This document shows, one piece after another, positions 1 through 8,385 of a stretch of DNA of 64,000 nt. Under the pieces are notes generated by a model. It did not search any database, was not told the origin of the DNA, and saw only the letters and a program-made list of their open reading frames with translations. How positions within the stretch are numbered: position 1 is the first letter of the stretch; each line of letters opens with the position of its first letter. Location: the NCBI RefSeq assembly GCF_014645355.1, contig NZ_BMLS01000001.1, positions 248,001 to 312,000 on the forward strand, written 5' to 3'. This DNA is from Bowmanella pacifica (GTDB lineage: Bacteria > Pseudomonadota > Gammaproteobacteria > Enterobacterales > Alteromonadaceae). Both the position numbers and the translations under genes were made by a program.

Positions 1-233
1 TGTCCTTTAAACACCGCCCCCAACCAAGCGCTGATAAGGCGCAGGATATCCTCGCGAAAATACAGCACTACGGCCAGCAAACTGCCAACATGCACTGCCA
101 CATCAAAGGCTAAGCCCTGGTTATCCCAGCCAAGCAAAGCTGAAGGTAAGATCAGGTGACCAGAGCTAGAAATAGGTAAAAATTCGGTAATCCCCTGAAT
201 CAGGGCCAGCGCAATAATTTCAATTAACGTCAT
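1..233 (-). CDS. uppP: Undecaprenyl-diphosphatase UppP (BacA), N-terminal part
   Basis: Partial gene; the window cuts off its 3' end. The 77 visible codons read [20 protein letters not shown], then a segment with [10 protein letters not shown], which is the conserved N-terminal substrate-binding motif (E..PISSSGH) of the BacA/UppP family of integral membrane phosphatases. The enzyme removes one phosphate from undecaprenyl pyrophosphate, so the lipid carrier for peptidoglycan and O-antigen can be reused. The ATG overlaps the TGA stop of folK (ATGA), so the two genes are translationally coupled. The family call is firm; the length cannot be judged. Confidence 0.93.
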   Translation of the reverse strand, partial: MTLIEIIALALIQGITEFLPISSSGHLILPSALLGWDNQGLAFDVAVHVGSLLAVVLYFREDILRLISAWLGAVFKG

Positions 234-727
234 AGTGAAGGTTTCCAGTTAAAGTCGACTTTCCATAGCTTCTGGCTGTCCTTGTTATAGTCCTGCCACA
301 GTTGCTGATAGGAGGTTTGTGCAATGGGGTGACACCGCTGCGGCGCCAATTCCGCTAAAGGCCATAACACAAATGCATTGTGAATAATCTCCGCGCGCGG
401 CAATTCTACCGGATTGGCTTGCACAAGATCATCATAAAGCAGCAAATCTAAATCCAGGGTACGAGGGGCAAATTTCTTGTCGCCATGCAGACGACCGTTT
501 TGTCGCTCAATAGTTTTAAGCGTTGCGACAACTTCTTCCACCGACAACTGGGTATGGGCACTGATGACCATATTGAAAAAGGCACTGCCGTCAAACCCTA
601 CCGCCTCACTTTCATACAAGCTGGAAAGCTGCAGCAAACCGAATACTTCGTACAGCGCATCCAACCCGGCGCGCGTATGTTTTTCGCGTTCGACATTGCT
701 ACCCAGGCTGATAAAAATCAACGCCAT
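230..727 (-). CDS. folK: 6-hydroxymethyl-7,8-dihydropterin pyrophosphokinase
   Basis: HPPK of 165 residues, the usual length. It transfers pyrophosphate from ATP to 6-hydroxymethyl-dihydropterin, the step before dihydropteroate synthase in folate synthesis. The N-terminal ISLGSNVER and the signature [15 protein letters not shown] (about residues 86-100), with the ATP/Mg-binding Asp pair, are intact. It starts directly after the folB stop codon and overlaps the uppP start by 4 nt, so folB-folK-uppP form one leftward operon. Confidence 0.96.
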   Translation of the reverse strand: MALIFISLGSNVEREKHTRAGLDALYEVFGLLQLSSLYESEAVGFDGSAFFNMVISAHTQLSVEEVVATLKTIERQNGRLHGDKKFAPRTLDLDLLLYDDLVQANPVELPRAEIIHNAFVLWPLAELAPQRCHPIAQTSYQQLWQDYNKDSQKLWKVDFNWKPSL

Positions 728-1081
728 CTAGGGTCGGCTCCGGGTCAACTGAACGGCAACATTTCTGGCATTAGGTAAGATGTCAGGTTTGCTTAGCTTG
801 AGGGTTATTTCCCGAATTGCAAACTCGGCAAACAACGCATCCAACATGGCCGATGCTAATGCCTCGAGCAACTCAAAACTGCTCTTTTCCGCTACCCGTC
901 CCAGGCTTTCGGCTACCAGCGCATAATCGATAGTATCTGTTACTTTATCGGTCTGGGCTGCTTGGCTGAGATCACAGCGCAAACACAAGTCGACCAGCAA
1001 AGGACGGGGGGCTTTTCGCTCCCAGTCGTAAACACCAATTAGCGATTCCAGGCGTAGCCCTTCAATATAAATTTTATCCAT
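728..1081 (-). CDS. folB: Dihydroneopterin aldolase
   Basis: 117-residue FolB. It cleaves 7,8-dihydroneopterin to 6-hydroxymethyl-dihydropterin and glycolaldehyde. The N-terminus IYIEGLRLESLIGVYDWER has the pterin-binding region, and the C-terminal KLSKPDILPNARNVAVQL carries the catalytic-lysine segment. First gene of the leftward folB-folK-uppP operon and divergent from plsY, with about 155 bp between the two starts for both promoters. Confidence 0.95.
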   Translation of the reverse strand: MDKIYIEGLRLESLIGVYDWERKAPRPLLVDLCLRCDLSQAAQTDKVTDTIDYALVAESLGRVAEKSSFELLEALASAMLDALFAEFAIREITLKLSKPDILPNARNVAVQLTRSRP

Positions 1082-1238
1082 AACACATCAGGCCAGTAGA
1101 AATGATGAGATAACTGTTCTTTTCGGGTAATCTACCCGAACAGGAATATGCGCTCACCCTTAATGGCGGGCGACGAATCGCCAAAACAGGGCACGTTGCG
1201 TTGGCGGGCAAGTTTACACAAGGGATCACACAAAGCAA

Positions 1239-1841
1239 ATGACGGCATTGACCTTACTTATGATCACAGCCGCCTATCTGGCAGGCTCAATTTCCAGTGC
1301 GGTGTTGATTTGCAAGATCTTTGCGTTGCCAGATCCCCGCACACAAGGTTCAGGTAACCCAGGCACCACCAATGTGTACCGTATTGGAGGAAGATTTCCT
1401 GCTCTGTTAACCCTGCTTTGCGATGTACTAAAAGGCACTATCCCAGTATGGGGCAGCTACTTTCTTGGCATCGAACCCTTATACCTGGGCTTTATCGCTA
1501 TTGCGGCCTGTTTGGGACATATCTATCCGCTGTTCTTCGGTTTTAACGGTGGTAAAGCCGTTGCCACTGCTCTGGGCACTATGCTGCCCATCGGCTTGGA
1601 TTTATCCGGTTTGCTGATTGCCACCTGGATAGCCACGGTGTTTATTACCGGTTATTCCTCTCTGGCCGCTTTGGTTACTGTGGGGTTAGCCCCTGTATTT
1701 ACTTGGTTTATCAAGCCTCAGTACAGTATCCCTGTCACCATGCTGTCCATTCTGATCATTGCCCGGCATCGCAGCAATATTATTCGCCTGTTTAAAGGCG
1801 AGGAAGGACGTATTTGGGACAAGGGCAAAACCCTGGAATAA
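1239..1841 (+). CDS. plsY: Acyl-phosphate:glycerol-3-phosphate acyltransferase PlsY
   Basis: 200-residue polytopic inner-membrane enzyme that moves an acyl group from acyl-phosphate to glycerol 3-phosphate, the first step in phospholipid synthesis. All three conserved cytoplasmic loops are present: [15 protein letters not shown] near residues 37-51, [12 protein letters not shown] near 102-113, and [16 protein letters not shown] near the C-terminus. Five to seven hydrophobic helices. The start is the ATG followed by [16 protein letters not shown], which places the first helix at the N-terminus as usual. It converges on tsaD with a 42-nt gap. Confidence 0.96.
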   Translation: MTALTLLMITAAYLAGSISSAVLICKIFALPDPRTQGSGNPGTTNVYRIGGRFPALLTLLCDVLKGTIPVWGSYFLGIEPLYLGFIAIAACLGHIYPLFFGFNGGKAVATALGTMLPIGLDLSGLLIATWIATVFITGYSSLAALVTVGLAPVFTWFIKPQYSIPVTMLSILIIARHRSNIIRLFKGEEGRIWDKGKTLE

Positions 1842-1883
1842 GGGTTCTGTCCGAACCGGGACTTTGCACACAGACTCAGCCGA

Positions 1884-2897
1884 CTAGACTGGCTCAAGGC
1901 TTTCCAAAGGCCATCTGGGCTTAGCCTTAGCACTTAGCCCCTCATGCTGGCCCGCTTTCAATCGCTGCATGCCGGCATAGGCAATCATGGCCCCGTTATC
2001 GGTACAAAACTCCAAACGGGGATAATATACCTGCCCGCCGTTTTTCTGCATCATCGCCTGCAACGCTTGGCGAAGTGACTGATTAGCGCTGACGCCCCCG
2101 GCGATCACTAAGCGGTTTAAACCAGTTTGCTCCATCGCGCGACGACATTTAATTTGTAAGGTTTCTACCACGGCAGTTTGGAAGGCACAGGCAATATCCG
2201 CCTTGGTTTGCAGGTCGTCGCCCTGGTCGCGGATAGTGTTGGCCGCGAAGGTCTTAAGACCACTGAAACTAAAGTCCAATCCAGGTCTGTCCGTCATGGG
2301 ACGGGGGAACACAAAGCGCCCAGGCACACCTTGCTCGGCAAGTTTGGCCAGTAGCGGACCACCGGGATAATCTAATCCCAGTAATTTGGCCGTTTTGTCG
2401 AAGGCTTCACCTGCTGCATCGTCCAAAGACTCTCCCAGCATTTCGTACCGCCCAATGCCATCGACCCGCACCAGCATGGTGTGGCCTCCGGAGACAAGTA
2501 ATGCCACGAAAGGAAATTCAGGTGCCGGATCATCCAGCATAGGTGCCAGCAAATGGCCTTCCATATGATGAACCCCTACCGCAGGAATATTCCACGCGTA
2601 AGCTAAACTTCGCCCCACGGAGGAGCCGACCAACAAGGCACCGGCTAATCCTGGCCCTTGTGTAAATGCAACACCATCCAACTGCTCGTGGGAAGTATCA
2701 GCATCCACCAAGGCCTTTTTAATCAGGGGAATAATCTTGCGCACATGATCCCGCGAGGCAAGTTCTGGTACCACACCACCATAATCGGCATGGAGTTTTA
2801 CCTGGCTGTAAAGTTCGTGAGACAATAGCCCAAGCTTGTCATCATAAATGGCTATTCCTGTCTCATCACAGGACGTCTCGATACCCAGAATCCGCAT
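1884..2897 (-). CDS. tsaD: tRNA N6-threonylcarbamoyladenosine transferase TsaD
   Basis: 337 residues. TsaD transfers the threonylcarbamoyl group to A37 of ANN-decoding tRNAs, working with TsaB and TsaE. The iron-binding [10 protein letters not shown] motif (about residue 109), [30 protein letters not shown] and [12 protein letters not shown] are all present. The start chosen is the ATG that gives [14 protein letters not shown], the near-universal family N-terminus; an in-frame GTG three codons upstream is a less likely alternative. Divergent from rpsU, as in many gammaproteobacteria. Confidence 0.97.
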   Translation of the reverse strand: MRILGIETSCDETGIAIYDDKLGLLSHELYSQVKLHADYGGVVPELASRDHVRKIIPLIKKALVDADTSHEQLDGVAFTQGPGLAGALLVGSSVGRSLAYAWNIPAVGVHHMEGHLLAPMLDDPAPEFPFVALLVSGGHTMLVRVDGIGRYEMLGESLDDAAGEAFDKTAKLLGLDYPGGPLLAKLAEQGVPGRFVFPRPMTDRPGLDFSFSGLKTFAANTIRDQGDDLQTKADIACAFQTAVVETLQIKCRRAMEQTGLNRLVIAGGVSANQSLRQALQAMMQKNGGQVYYPRLEFCTDNGAMIAYAGMQRLKAGQHEGLSAKAKPRWPLESLEPV

Positions 2898-3114
2898 GCA
2901 GTTCACTTTATTTGCTAAGCTATGATGGCGGATTTTACCTTGTTGATGTCTATTTCTCCATGATGGCTTAGTGAGGGTTTGCCTGATTTTACAATTAAAG
3001 CTTACCCCGGCCTTTACTTTCCTCTCGGATATGATTAAAATTCCGCACCATTTTTAACCATGCCGGTTATATTTCGAGCTGGTAACAAGCACTTATTTTT
3101 GAGGTGAGATTTTA

Positions 3115-3330
3115 ATGCCGATTGTTAAAGTTAAAGAAAACGAGCCGTTTGATGTAGCTCTGCGCCGTTTCAAGCGTTCTTGTGAAAAGGCTGGAGTTCT
3201 GTCTGAGGTTCGTCGTCGTGAGTTCTTTGAAAAGCCAACTTGGGAACGCAAGCGCAAAAAAGCTGCTGCTAAAAAGCGTCACCTGAAAAAGCTGGCTCGC
3301 GAGAACGCACGCCGCATCAAGCTTTACTAA
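3115..3330 (+). CDS. rpsU: 30S ribosomal protein S21
   Basis: 71 residues, the standard length for S21, a small basic protein of the 30S platform used in translation initiation. The sequence starts [20 protein letters not shown] and ends in a lysine/arginine-rich tail. A strong ribosome binding site (GAGGTGA) lies 8 nt before the ATG. First gene of the macromolecular synthesis operon rpsU-yqeY-dnaG-rpoD. A hairpin with a T-run directly after the stop should trim most transcripts to rpsU alone. Confidence 0.98.
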   Translation: MPIVKVKENEPFDVALRRFKRSCEKAGVLSEVRRREFFEKPTWERKRKKAAAKKRHLKKLARENARRIKLY

Positions 3331-3339
3331 GGTCTCCCC

Positions 3340-3364
3340 AAAAAGGCGCGCTAAGCGCCTTTTT
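3340..3364 (+). terminator. Intrinsic terminator after rpsU
   Basis: Perfect 10-bp inverted repeat AAAAAGGCGC / GCGCCTTTTT with a 5-nt loop, ending in five T. It sits 9 nt after the rpsU stop. Because yqeY, dnaG and rpoD lie downstream on the same strand it probably works as a partial terminator, as known for rpsU in the E. coli operon. Confidence 0.85.
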
Positions 3365-3386
3365 ACTTTGCATAACGAGTAAGTCC

Positions 3387-3830
3387 ATGAGTCTGATTGA
3401 ACGCCTTAAAGAAGCCCAAAAAGACGCCATGCGTGCCAAAGATAAAGTACGTCTGGGCACCATTCGTATGGCGCTTGCCGAGGTTAAGCAAAAAGAAGTT
3501 GATACCCGCGAAGCGGTTACTGAGTCTGACATCATTGCTATCCTGACCAAGATGGTTAAACAGCGCAAAGATGCTCACGCTCAGTTTGAGGCTGCCGGAC
3601 GCCAGGATTTGGCCGACCAGGAAGCGGCTGAAATGGTTGTGTTGCAAGAATTTTTGCCTCAGGCCCTAACCGACGCAGAACTTGAAGCCCTTATCAGCCA
3701 AGCCATGCAAGAAACCGGTGCCGCTGGTATGCAGGACATGGGTAAAGTGATGGCCTGGTTGAAACCTCAGGTTCAAGGCCGCACCGATATGGGTCAGTTA
3801 AGCGGCAAAATTAAAGCCAAACTGGGCTAA
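3387..3830 (+). CDS. yqeY: GatB/YqeY domain protein
   Basis: 147-residue stand-alone YqeY protein. The family matches the tail domain of GatB, the amidotransferase subunit that recognises tRNA, but the function of the free protein is not settled. The N-terminus MSLIERLKEAQKDAMRAKD and the QDLADQEAAEMVVLQEFLPQ-type middle segment are typical. It lies between rpsU and dnaG, an arrangement seen in many gammaproteobacteria, with hairpin terminators on both sides, so its expression may be set separately from dnaG. Confidence 0.93.
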   Translation: MSLIERLKEAQKDAMRAKDKVRLGTIRMALAEVKQKEVDTREAVTESDIIAILTKMVKQRKDAHAQFEAAGRQDLADQEAAEMVVLQEFLPQALTDAELEALISQAMQETGAAGMQDMGKVMAWLKPQVQGRTDMGQLSGKIKAKLG

Positions 3831-3850
3831 AATTTCCCGTCCGTTTTTCA

Positions 3851-3880
3851 GGGTCAGTGAATAGTCACTGACCCTTTTTT
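3851..3880 (+). terminator. Strong intrinsic terminator between yqeY and dnaG
   Basis: Perfect 10-bp stem GGGTCAGTGA / TCACTGACCC with loop ATAG, followed by TTTTTT. It lies 20 nt after the yqeY stop and 46 nt before dnaG, so dnaG transcription needs read-through or a short internal promoter. Confidence 0.92.
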
Positions 3881-3926
3881 ATCTTTGTGGCATCATCCTT
3901 TTCTTATTAAGTGAATTTCGGCAGCT

Positions 3927-5696
3927 ATGGCAGGATTGATTCCGCGCGACTTTATTGATGATCTTCTGGCGCGCACCGACATCGTCGAATTGGTCGACAG
4001 CCGTGTTCGGCTGAAAAAAGCCGGTCGAAACTATCAGGCCTGTTGCCCTTTTCATAACGAAAAGAGTCCGTCTTTTACTGTCAGTCAGGACAAACAGTTT
4101 TATCATTGCTTCGGTTGTGGTGCGCACGGCAACGCTATTTCATTTCTAATGGAATACGACAGACTCGAATTTCCCGATGCCATTGAAGAACTGGCCCGTT
4201 ATCAGGGTGTGGAAGTCCCTCGCGAGCAAGGCAAATCCCCTCAGCAAAGCAAAGAGAAGCGTCAGCAACAGGAAAATGACTATGAGTTGATGGAAAAAGT
4301 CGCACGCTTTTTTGTCCATCAACTGAAGCATCATGACAAGGCACCTGAAGCTATAGAGTACTTAAAAAGTCGAGGCCTATCAGGGGATATTGTAAAGCAA
4401 TTTAATATTGGCTATGCGCCGGCAGACTGGGATGCTGCCCTAAAAACCTTTGGTCGCACCCCGGCGTTGCAACAGCAACTGTTGGACCTCAAAGTCATCA
4501 CGGAGAACGATCAAGGTCGGCGATTTGATTTCTTTCGCGATCGTATTATGTTTCCCATACGGGATCGCCGAGGTCGGGTTATCGGCTTTGGCGGTCGGGT
4601 GATGGGCGATGGTAGCCCTAAGTACCTGAACAGCCCTGAAACCCGCATTTTCCACAAAGGCCACGAGCTCTACGGGTTCTATCAAGCCAGACAGGCCAAT
4701 CGCAAGCTAGAGCGTTTGATGATTGTAGAAGGCTATATGGATGTAGTCGCGCTGGGACAGTTTGGTATCGACTACGCCGTTGCGTCTCTGGGTACGGCAA
4801 CCACGCCTGAACACATTCAATTGCTGTTTCGTGCAGCACCACAACTTGTCTGCTGCTACGATGGTGACCGGGCTGGACGAGATGCCGCCTGGCGGGCGCT
4901 GGAAAATGCTCTCCCCCACCTGAAAGACGGGGTAGAGATGCAGTTTTTGTTCCTGCCCGATGGTGAAGATCCGGACACGCTGGTGCGAAAATTAGGCAAA
5001 CAAGCATTTGAACAACAGTTGGAATCGGCAGTACCGCTGTCCAAGTTCTTCTTTGACAGCTTGATGAGTCGCCATCACACCAAAAGCAACGAGGGCAAGG
5101 CGGCTCTCAAGGCAGAAGCCATGCCGCTGCTAGCCAGTATCCCAGAATGCACGCAAAAGAAGATGCTGGAAGAGCAGCTCAACGAATACACGCTGGAAGA
5201 TAAGAACCTACGCCTAAAACGGGAAATTGAAGAAGCCTACCAGCGCCATAAGCCGAAAAACGTTGACCACCAACTACTATCCAAACACAGCTGGACACCA
5301 ATTCGGTTGCTATTGAGGCTGTTGCTGGAACAACCTTCCTTAGCTGCTGCGCATAGCGAGATCTCGCCGGCAGCCTTGGGGAACGTACCCATTAGCGGGC
5401 TGGATATACTTCAGCAGGTGCATGCACACTGCCTGGCGAACCCCAATTACAAAACACCCCATATTCTGGAGCGATTTCGTGGGCACAAAATCCAGGATAA
5501 CTTGTCCAAACTAATGACCATGGATCTGCCGGTGGACGAGGAAAACCCGATAGACTCTCTCTATCGCGACGGATTTGACCGGTTAATTGATTTATATTTG
5601 CAGACCCGGTGCGATGAACTCTTGGCAAAAGCCAGACTCGGCACTATATCCATGGATGAGAAACGTGAACTTAATAGTCTGATGCGCGACCTGTAA
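3927..5696 (+). CDS. dnaG: DNA primase
   Basis: 589-residue primase that makes RNA primers at the replication fork together with the DnaB helicase. The N-terminal zinc finger is complete (CCPFH...CFGCG, about residues 38-64). The TOPRIM core is visible as IVEGYMDVVALGQFG, then LGTATT and CYDGDRAGRDAAWRA (about residues 264-325). The C-terminal helicase-binding domain follows residue 430. The start ATG gives MAGLIPRDFIDDLLARTDIV, the family N-terminus, although the ribosome binding site is weak, as expected for a low-expression primase. Confidence 0.97.
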   Translation: MAGLIPRDFIDDLLARTDIVELVDSRVRLKKAGRNYQACCPFHNEKSPSFTVSQDKQFYHCFGCGAHGNAISFLMEYDRLEFPDAIEELARYQGVEVPREQGKSPQQSKEKRQQQENDYELMEKVARFFVHQLKHHDKAPEAIEYLKSRGLSGDIVKQFNIGYAPADWDAALKTFGRTPALQQQLLDLKVITENDQGRRFDFFRDRIMFPIRDRRGRVIGFGGRVMGDGSPKYLNSPETRIFHKGHELYGFYQARQANRKLERLMIVEGYMDVVALGQFGIDYAVASLGTATTPEHIQLLFRAAPQLVCCYDGDRAGRDAAWRALENALPHLKDGVEMQFLFLPDGEDPDTLVRKLGKQAFEQQLESAVPLSKFFFDSLMSRHHTKSNEGKAALKAEAMPLLASIPECTQKKMLEEQLNEYTLEDKNLRLKREIEEAYQRHKPKNVDHQLLSKHSWTPIRLLLRLLLEQPSLAAAHSEISPAALGNVPISGLDILQQVHAHCLANPNYKTPHILERFRGHKIQDNLSKLMTMDLPVDEENPIDSLYRDGFDRLIDLYLQTRCDELLAKARLGTISMDEKRELNSLMRDL

Positions 5697-5755
5697 CAGT
5701 AAGGGACTAATTCCCCTTTCCCCAATAATGGGGCTAGCGGCAGAACGGTGATTTC

Positions 5756-5764
5756 TGCTATACT
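5756..5764 (+). promoter_or_regulatory. Candidate extended -10 promoter for rpoD
   Basis: TGCTATACT: a -10-like TATACT preceded by TGC, the extended -10 form. It lies 62 nt before the rpoD ATG, in the dnaG-rpoD gap where other gammaproteobacteria have internal promoters. The -35 region is poor. Inference from sequence only. Confidence 0.4.
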
Positions 5765-5825
5765 GCGTAATTCTCTGCGCGTCGGTTCAGAACAGATTTA
5801 ACTCTATTTGAGAAGTGGAAGGTAT

Positions 5826-7661
5826 ATGGCGTCGAATAAGCAGTCTCAGATTAAACTCCTCATCGCAAAAGGTAAAGAGCAAGGTTATTTAACCTTTGCT
5901 GAAGTCAATGACCACCTCCCACAGGATATCGTCGATTCTGATCAGATAGAAGACATTATCCGCATGATCAATGACATGGGGATCCAGGTATTTGAATCTG
6001 CGCCGGATTCCGATGAGTTGTTAATGCAAGAGACCACGGCCGACGAAGATGCTGCAGAAGCTGCAGCTCAGGCGTTGGCAACGGTTGAAAGTGAGATCGG
6101 CCGTACTACAGACCCCGTACGCATGTACATGCGTGAGATGGGTACCGTAGAACTTCTGACCCGCGAGGGCGAAATTGATATCGCCAAGCGTATAGAAGAC
6201 GGTATCAATCAGGTTCAGTGTTCTGTTGCTGAATACCCTGAAGCCATTACTTACCTGCTTGATCAGTGGGATCAATTTGAGGCCGAAGAAATTCGTCTGA
6301 GCGATATCGTACTGGGCTTTATTGACCCCAACGAAACAGATGTCGCGCCTACAGCAACCCATATCGGTTCAGAATTGTCCGACGAAGAATTGGACGACGA
6401 AGATGACGATGAAGATGAAGATGAAGATGACGATGACGACGCCGATTCAGGTGTAGATCCAGAGCTAGCCAGGCAGAAGTTTGCGGCACTTCGTGAGCAA
6501 CATTTTAAAACTCGCGATGCCATCGCATCCAAAGGCAGGGATCACGCTGATGCGAAAACGGAAATCGCCGCGCTGAGCGAAATCTTCAAAGAATTCCGCC
6601 TGGTACCAAAGCAGTTTGACCGCATGGTTAAGAACATGCGCGGCATGATGGATCGTGTGCGAGTTCAAGAACGCATTGTAATGAAGCACTGCGTTATGCA
6701 CGCCAAAATGCCCAAGAAAGACTTTATAAAAGCCTTTGCCGGCAACGAGACCAGCTCAGAGTGGTTAACTACTTTACTTGCTTCTGGCAAACCTTACGTC
6801 GCCGATCTTCTGACGCATAAAGAAGAGCTTGAGCGTTGCATTGCCAAAATGAATCAGGTGGAAGAAGAAACCGGTCTGAGCATTGCAGATATTAAAGACA
6901 TCAACCGTCGCATGAGCATAGGTGAAGCAAAAGCCCGCCGTGCCAAGAAAGAGATGGTGGAAGCCAACTTACGTTTGGTTATCTCTATTGCCAAAAAATA
7001 CACCAACCGTGGACTGCAATTCCTTGACCTGATTCAGGAAGGCAACATTGGTTTGATGAAGGCAGTAGACAAGTTTGAATACCGCCGCGGTTACAAGTTC
7101 TCGACTTATGCCACCTGGTGGATTCGCCAGGCCATTACCCGCTCCATTGCGGACCAGGCCCGTACTATCCGTATTCCGGTGCATATGATTGAGACTATCA
7201 ATAAACTCAACCGTATTAGCCGTCAGATGCTGCAGGAGATGGGGCGAGAGCCAACACCTGAAGAATTAGCAGAACGCATGCTGATGCCGGAAGATAAGAT
7301 CCGTAAAGTATTGAAGATTGCCAAAGAGCCTATTTCGATGGAAACCCCCATCGGTGATGATGAAGATTCACATCTGGGCGACTTTATAGAAGATAGCACT
7401 ATTGTCCAGCCACTGGACTCTGCTACTTCCGGCAACCTCAAAAACGCAACCCAGGAAGTACTGGCAGGCCTGACTGCCCGTGAAGCCAAAGTACTGCGTA
7501 TGCGTTTCGGTATTGATATGAACACCGACCACACGCTGGAAGAGGTAGGGAAACAGTTTGACGTAACCCGTGAGCGTATTCGTCAAATTGAAGCCAAAGC
7601 GCTACGTAAACTGCGCCACCCAAGCCGTTCTGAGCAGTTAAGAAGCTTCCTGGATGAATAA
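5826..7661 (+). CDS. rpoD: RNA polymerase primary sigma factor RpoD (sigma-70)
   Basis: 611-residue housekeeping sigma factor. Region 1.1 starts at [20 protein letters not shown]. The non-conserved region carries a very acidic run of Asp/Glu (about residues 183-206), normal for gammaproteobacterial RpoD. Region 2.4 ([18 protein letters not shown]) and the region 4.2 helix-turn-helix ([20 protein letters not shown]) are intact. An in-frame TTG six codons upstream exists, but the ATG giving [12 protein letters not shown] has a GGAAGG ribosome binding site at the right distance and matches the family. Last gene of the rpsU-yqeY-dnaG-rpoD operon. Confidence 0.97.
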   Translation: MASNKQSQIKLLIAKGKEQGYLTFAEVNDHLPQDIVDSDQIEDIIRMINDMGIQVFESAPDSDELLMQETTADEDAAEAAAQALATVESEIGRTTDPVRMYMREMGTVELLTREGEIDIAKRIEDGINQVQCSVAEYPEAITYLLDQWDQFEAEEIRLSDIVLGFIDPNETDVAPTATHIGSELSDEELDDEDDDEDEDEDDDDDADSGVDPELARQKFAALREQHFKTRDAIASKGRDHADAKTEIAALSEIFKEFRLVPKQFDRMVKNMRGMMDRVRVQERIVMKHCVMHAKMPKKDFIKAFAGNETSSEWLTTLLASGKPYVADLLTHKEELERCIAKMNQVEEETGLSIADIKDINRRMSIGEAKARRAKKEMVEANLRLVISIAKKYTNRGLQFLDLIQEGNIGLMKAVDKFEYRRGYKFSTYATWWIRQAITRSIADQARTIRIPVHMIETINKLNRISRQMLQEMGREPTPEELAERMLMPEDKIRKVLKIAKEPISMETPIGDDEDSHLGDFIEDSTIVQPLDSATSGNLKNATQEVLAGLTAREAKVLRMRFGIDMNTDHTLEEVGKQFDVTRERIRQIEAKALRKLRHPSRSEQLRSFLDE

Positions 7662-7683
7662 GCCAGAGTCATAAACACTTTCA

Positions 7684-7713
7684 ATACCCCCTGCTAGCAG
7701 GGGGTATTTTTTT
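7684..7713 (+). terminator. Strong terminator after rpoD
   Basis: Perfect palindrome of 24 bp (ATACCCCC...GGGGGTAT, centre GCTAGC at 7693-7698) running into seven T. Ends the rpsU-rpoD operon. Confidence 0.95.
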
Positions 7714-7909
7714 GCCCTGATAAAAATTTTTAGCCTCCTGCCTTCATAGTGCCAAGAATACTGCTACGCTAAAAATGAGTGTTCTAAGCACTTGATCATT
7801 GATAACCGCTAATTTTTGTCGATACCTGCCGATACAGAATAAGTCCTCCAAGCCAGCTGTTATTGCTTCGAGTATTCTTCACCGGGTATCAGTTAAGAGG
7901 TTTGCAGTC

Positions 7910-8350
7910 ATGTCTTACCGCAGTATTGAAGCTTTAATGATCAACGCATTGGACTGGGTTGATGAATGGGATCCTCTGAAGGGACACCGCTTTCAACGTA
8001 TCTCTAGTGATGGTGGCGCCGTCTCTCTGGTCGTTGGAGATATAGACCATGATGGGATGTGTTACCGCGCTTTGAAAATATTTGATGTCGTTATCCCTGC
8101 CGACAAACGCGAACAAGGACTTTACTCTTTCTTCGTCCACCGTCTTGAAGATATGGCCTTCAGTTTTGGGGCAATCTGGCATGAGAAGGTCGACAATCCT
8201 ATTCTGCGCGACCGTCATCTGCGCTATAAGCTCAGACGGCGGGGACGCAGTTTTTATAAGATTACCGGCTCTCCTCATCCCAGGCGTTTGTTGGTTGGCC
8301 TCAATACACCTCAGCCCGGCCAGGATCCCGCGGAACATTCAGCCCAATAG
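7910..8350 (+). CDS. Conserved-looking protein of unknown function
   Basis: 146 residues if started at the ATG that gives MSYRSIEALMINALDWVDEW; this start has AAGAGG 9 nt upstream, so the longer reading from 7799 is not needed. No family recognised. It is soluble, with no signal peptide or membrane segment; a mixed alpha/beta start is followed by a strongly basic stretch (RHLRYKLRRRGRSFY, about residues 104-118), which could bind nucleic acid or an acidic partner. It stands alone between the rpoD terminator and the end of the RND pump gene, which converges on it. The function is not inferred. Confidence 0.7.
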   Translation: MSYRSIEALMINALDWVDEWDPLKGHRFQRISSDGGAVSLVVGDIDHDGMCYRALKIFDVVIPADKREQGLYSFFVHRLEDMAFSFGAIWHEKVDNPILRDRHLRYKLRRRGRSFYKITGSPHPRRLLVGLNTPQPGQDPAEHSAQ

Positions 8351-8359
8351 GCAAGGCAT

Positions 8360-8385
8360 AAGGCGAGCTATTCAAGCTCGCCTTT
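8360..8385. terminator. Hairpin between the unknown gene and the RND pump gene
   Basis: 10-bp inverted repeat AAGGCGAGCT / AGCTCGCCTT, loop ATTCA, overlapping the stop codon of the leftward RND gene and 10 nt after the rightward gene. The T-run is only TTT, so a weak or factor-assisted shared terminator. Confidence 0.5.

Noticed and set aside
6378-6447. Simple-sequence GAC/GAA run inside rpoD
   Set aside because: It encodes the acidic non-conserved region that RpoD proteins of this group normally carry; no frame break.
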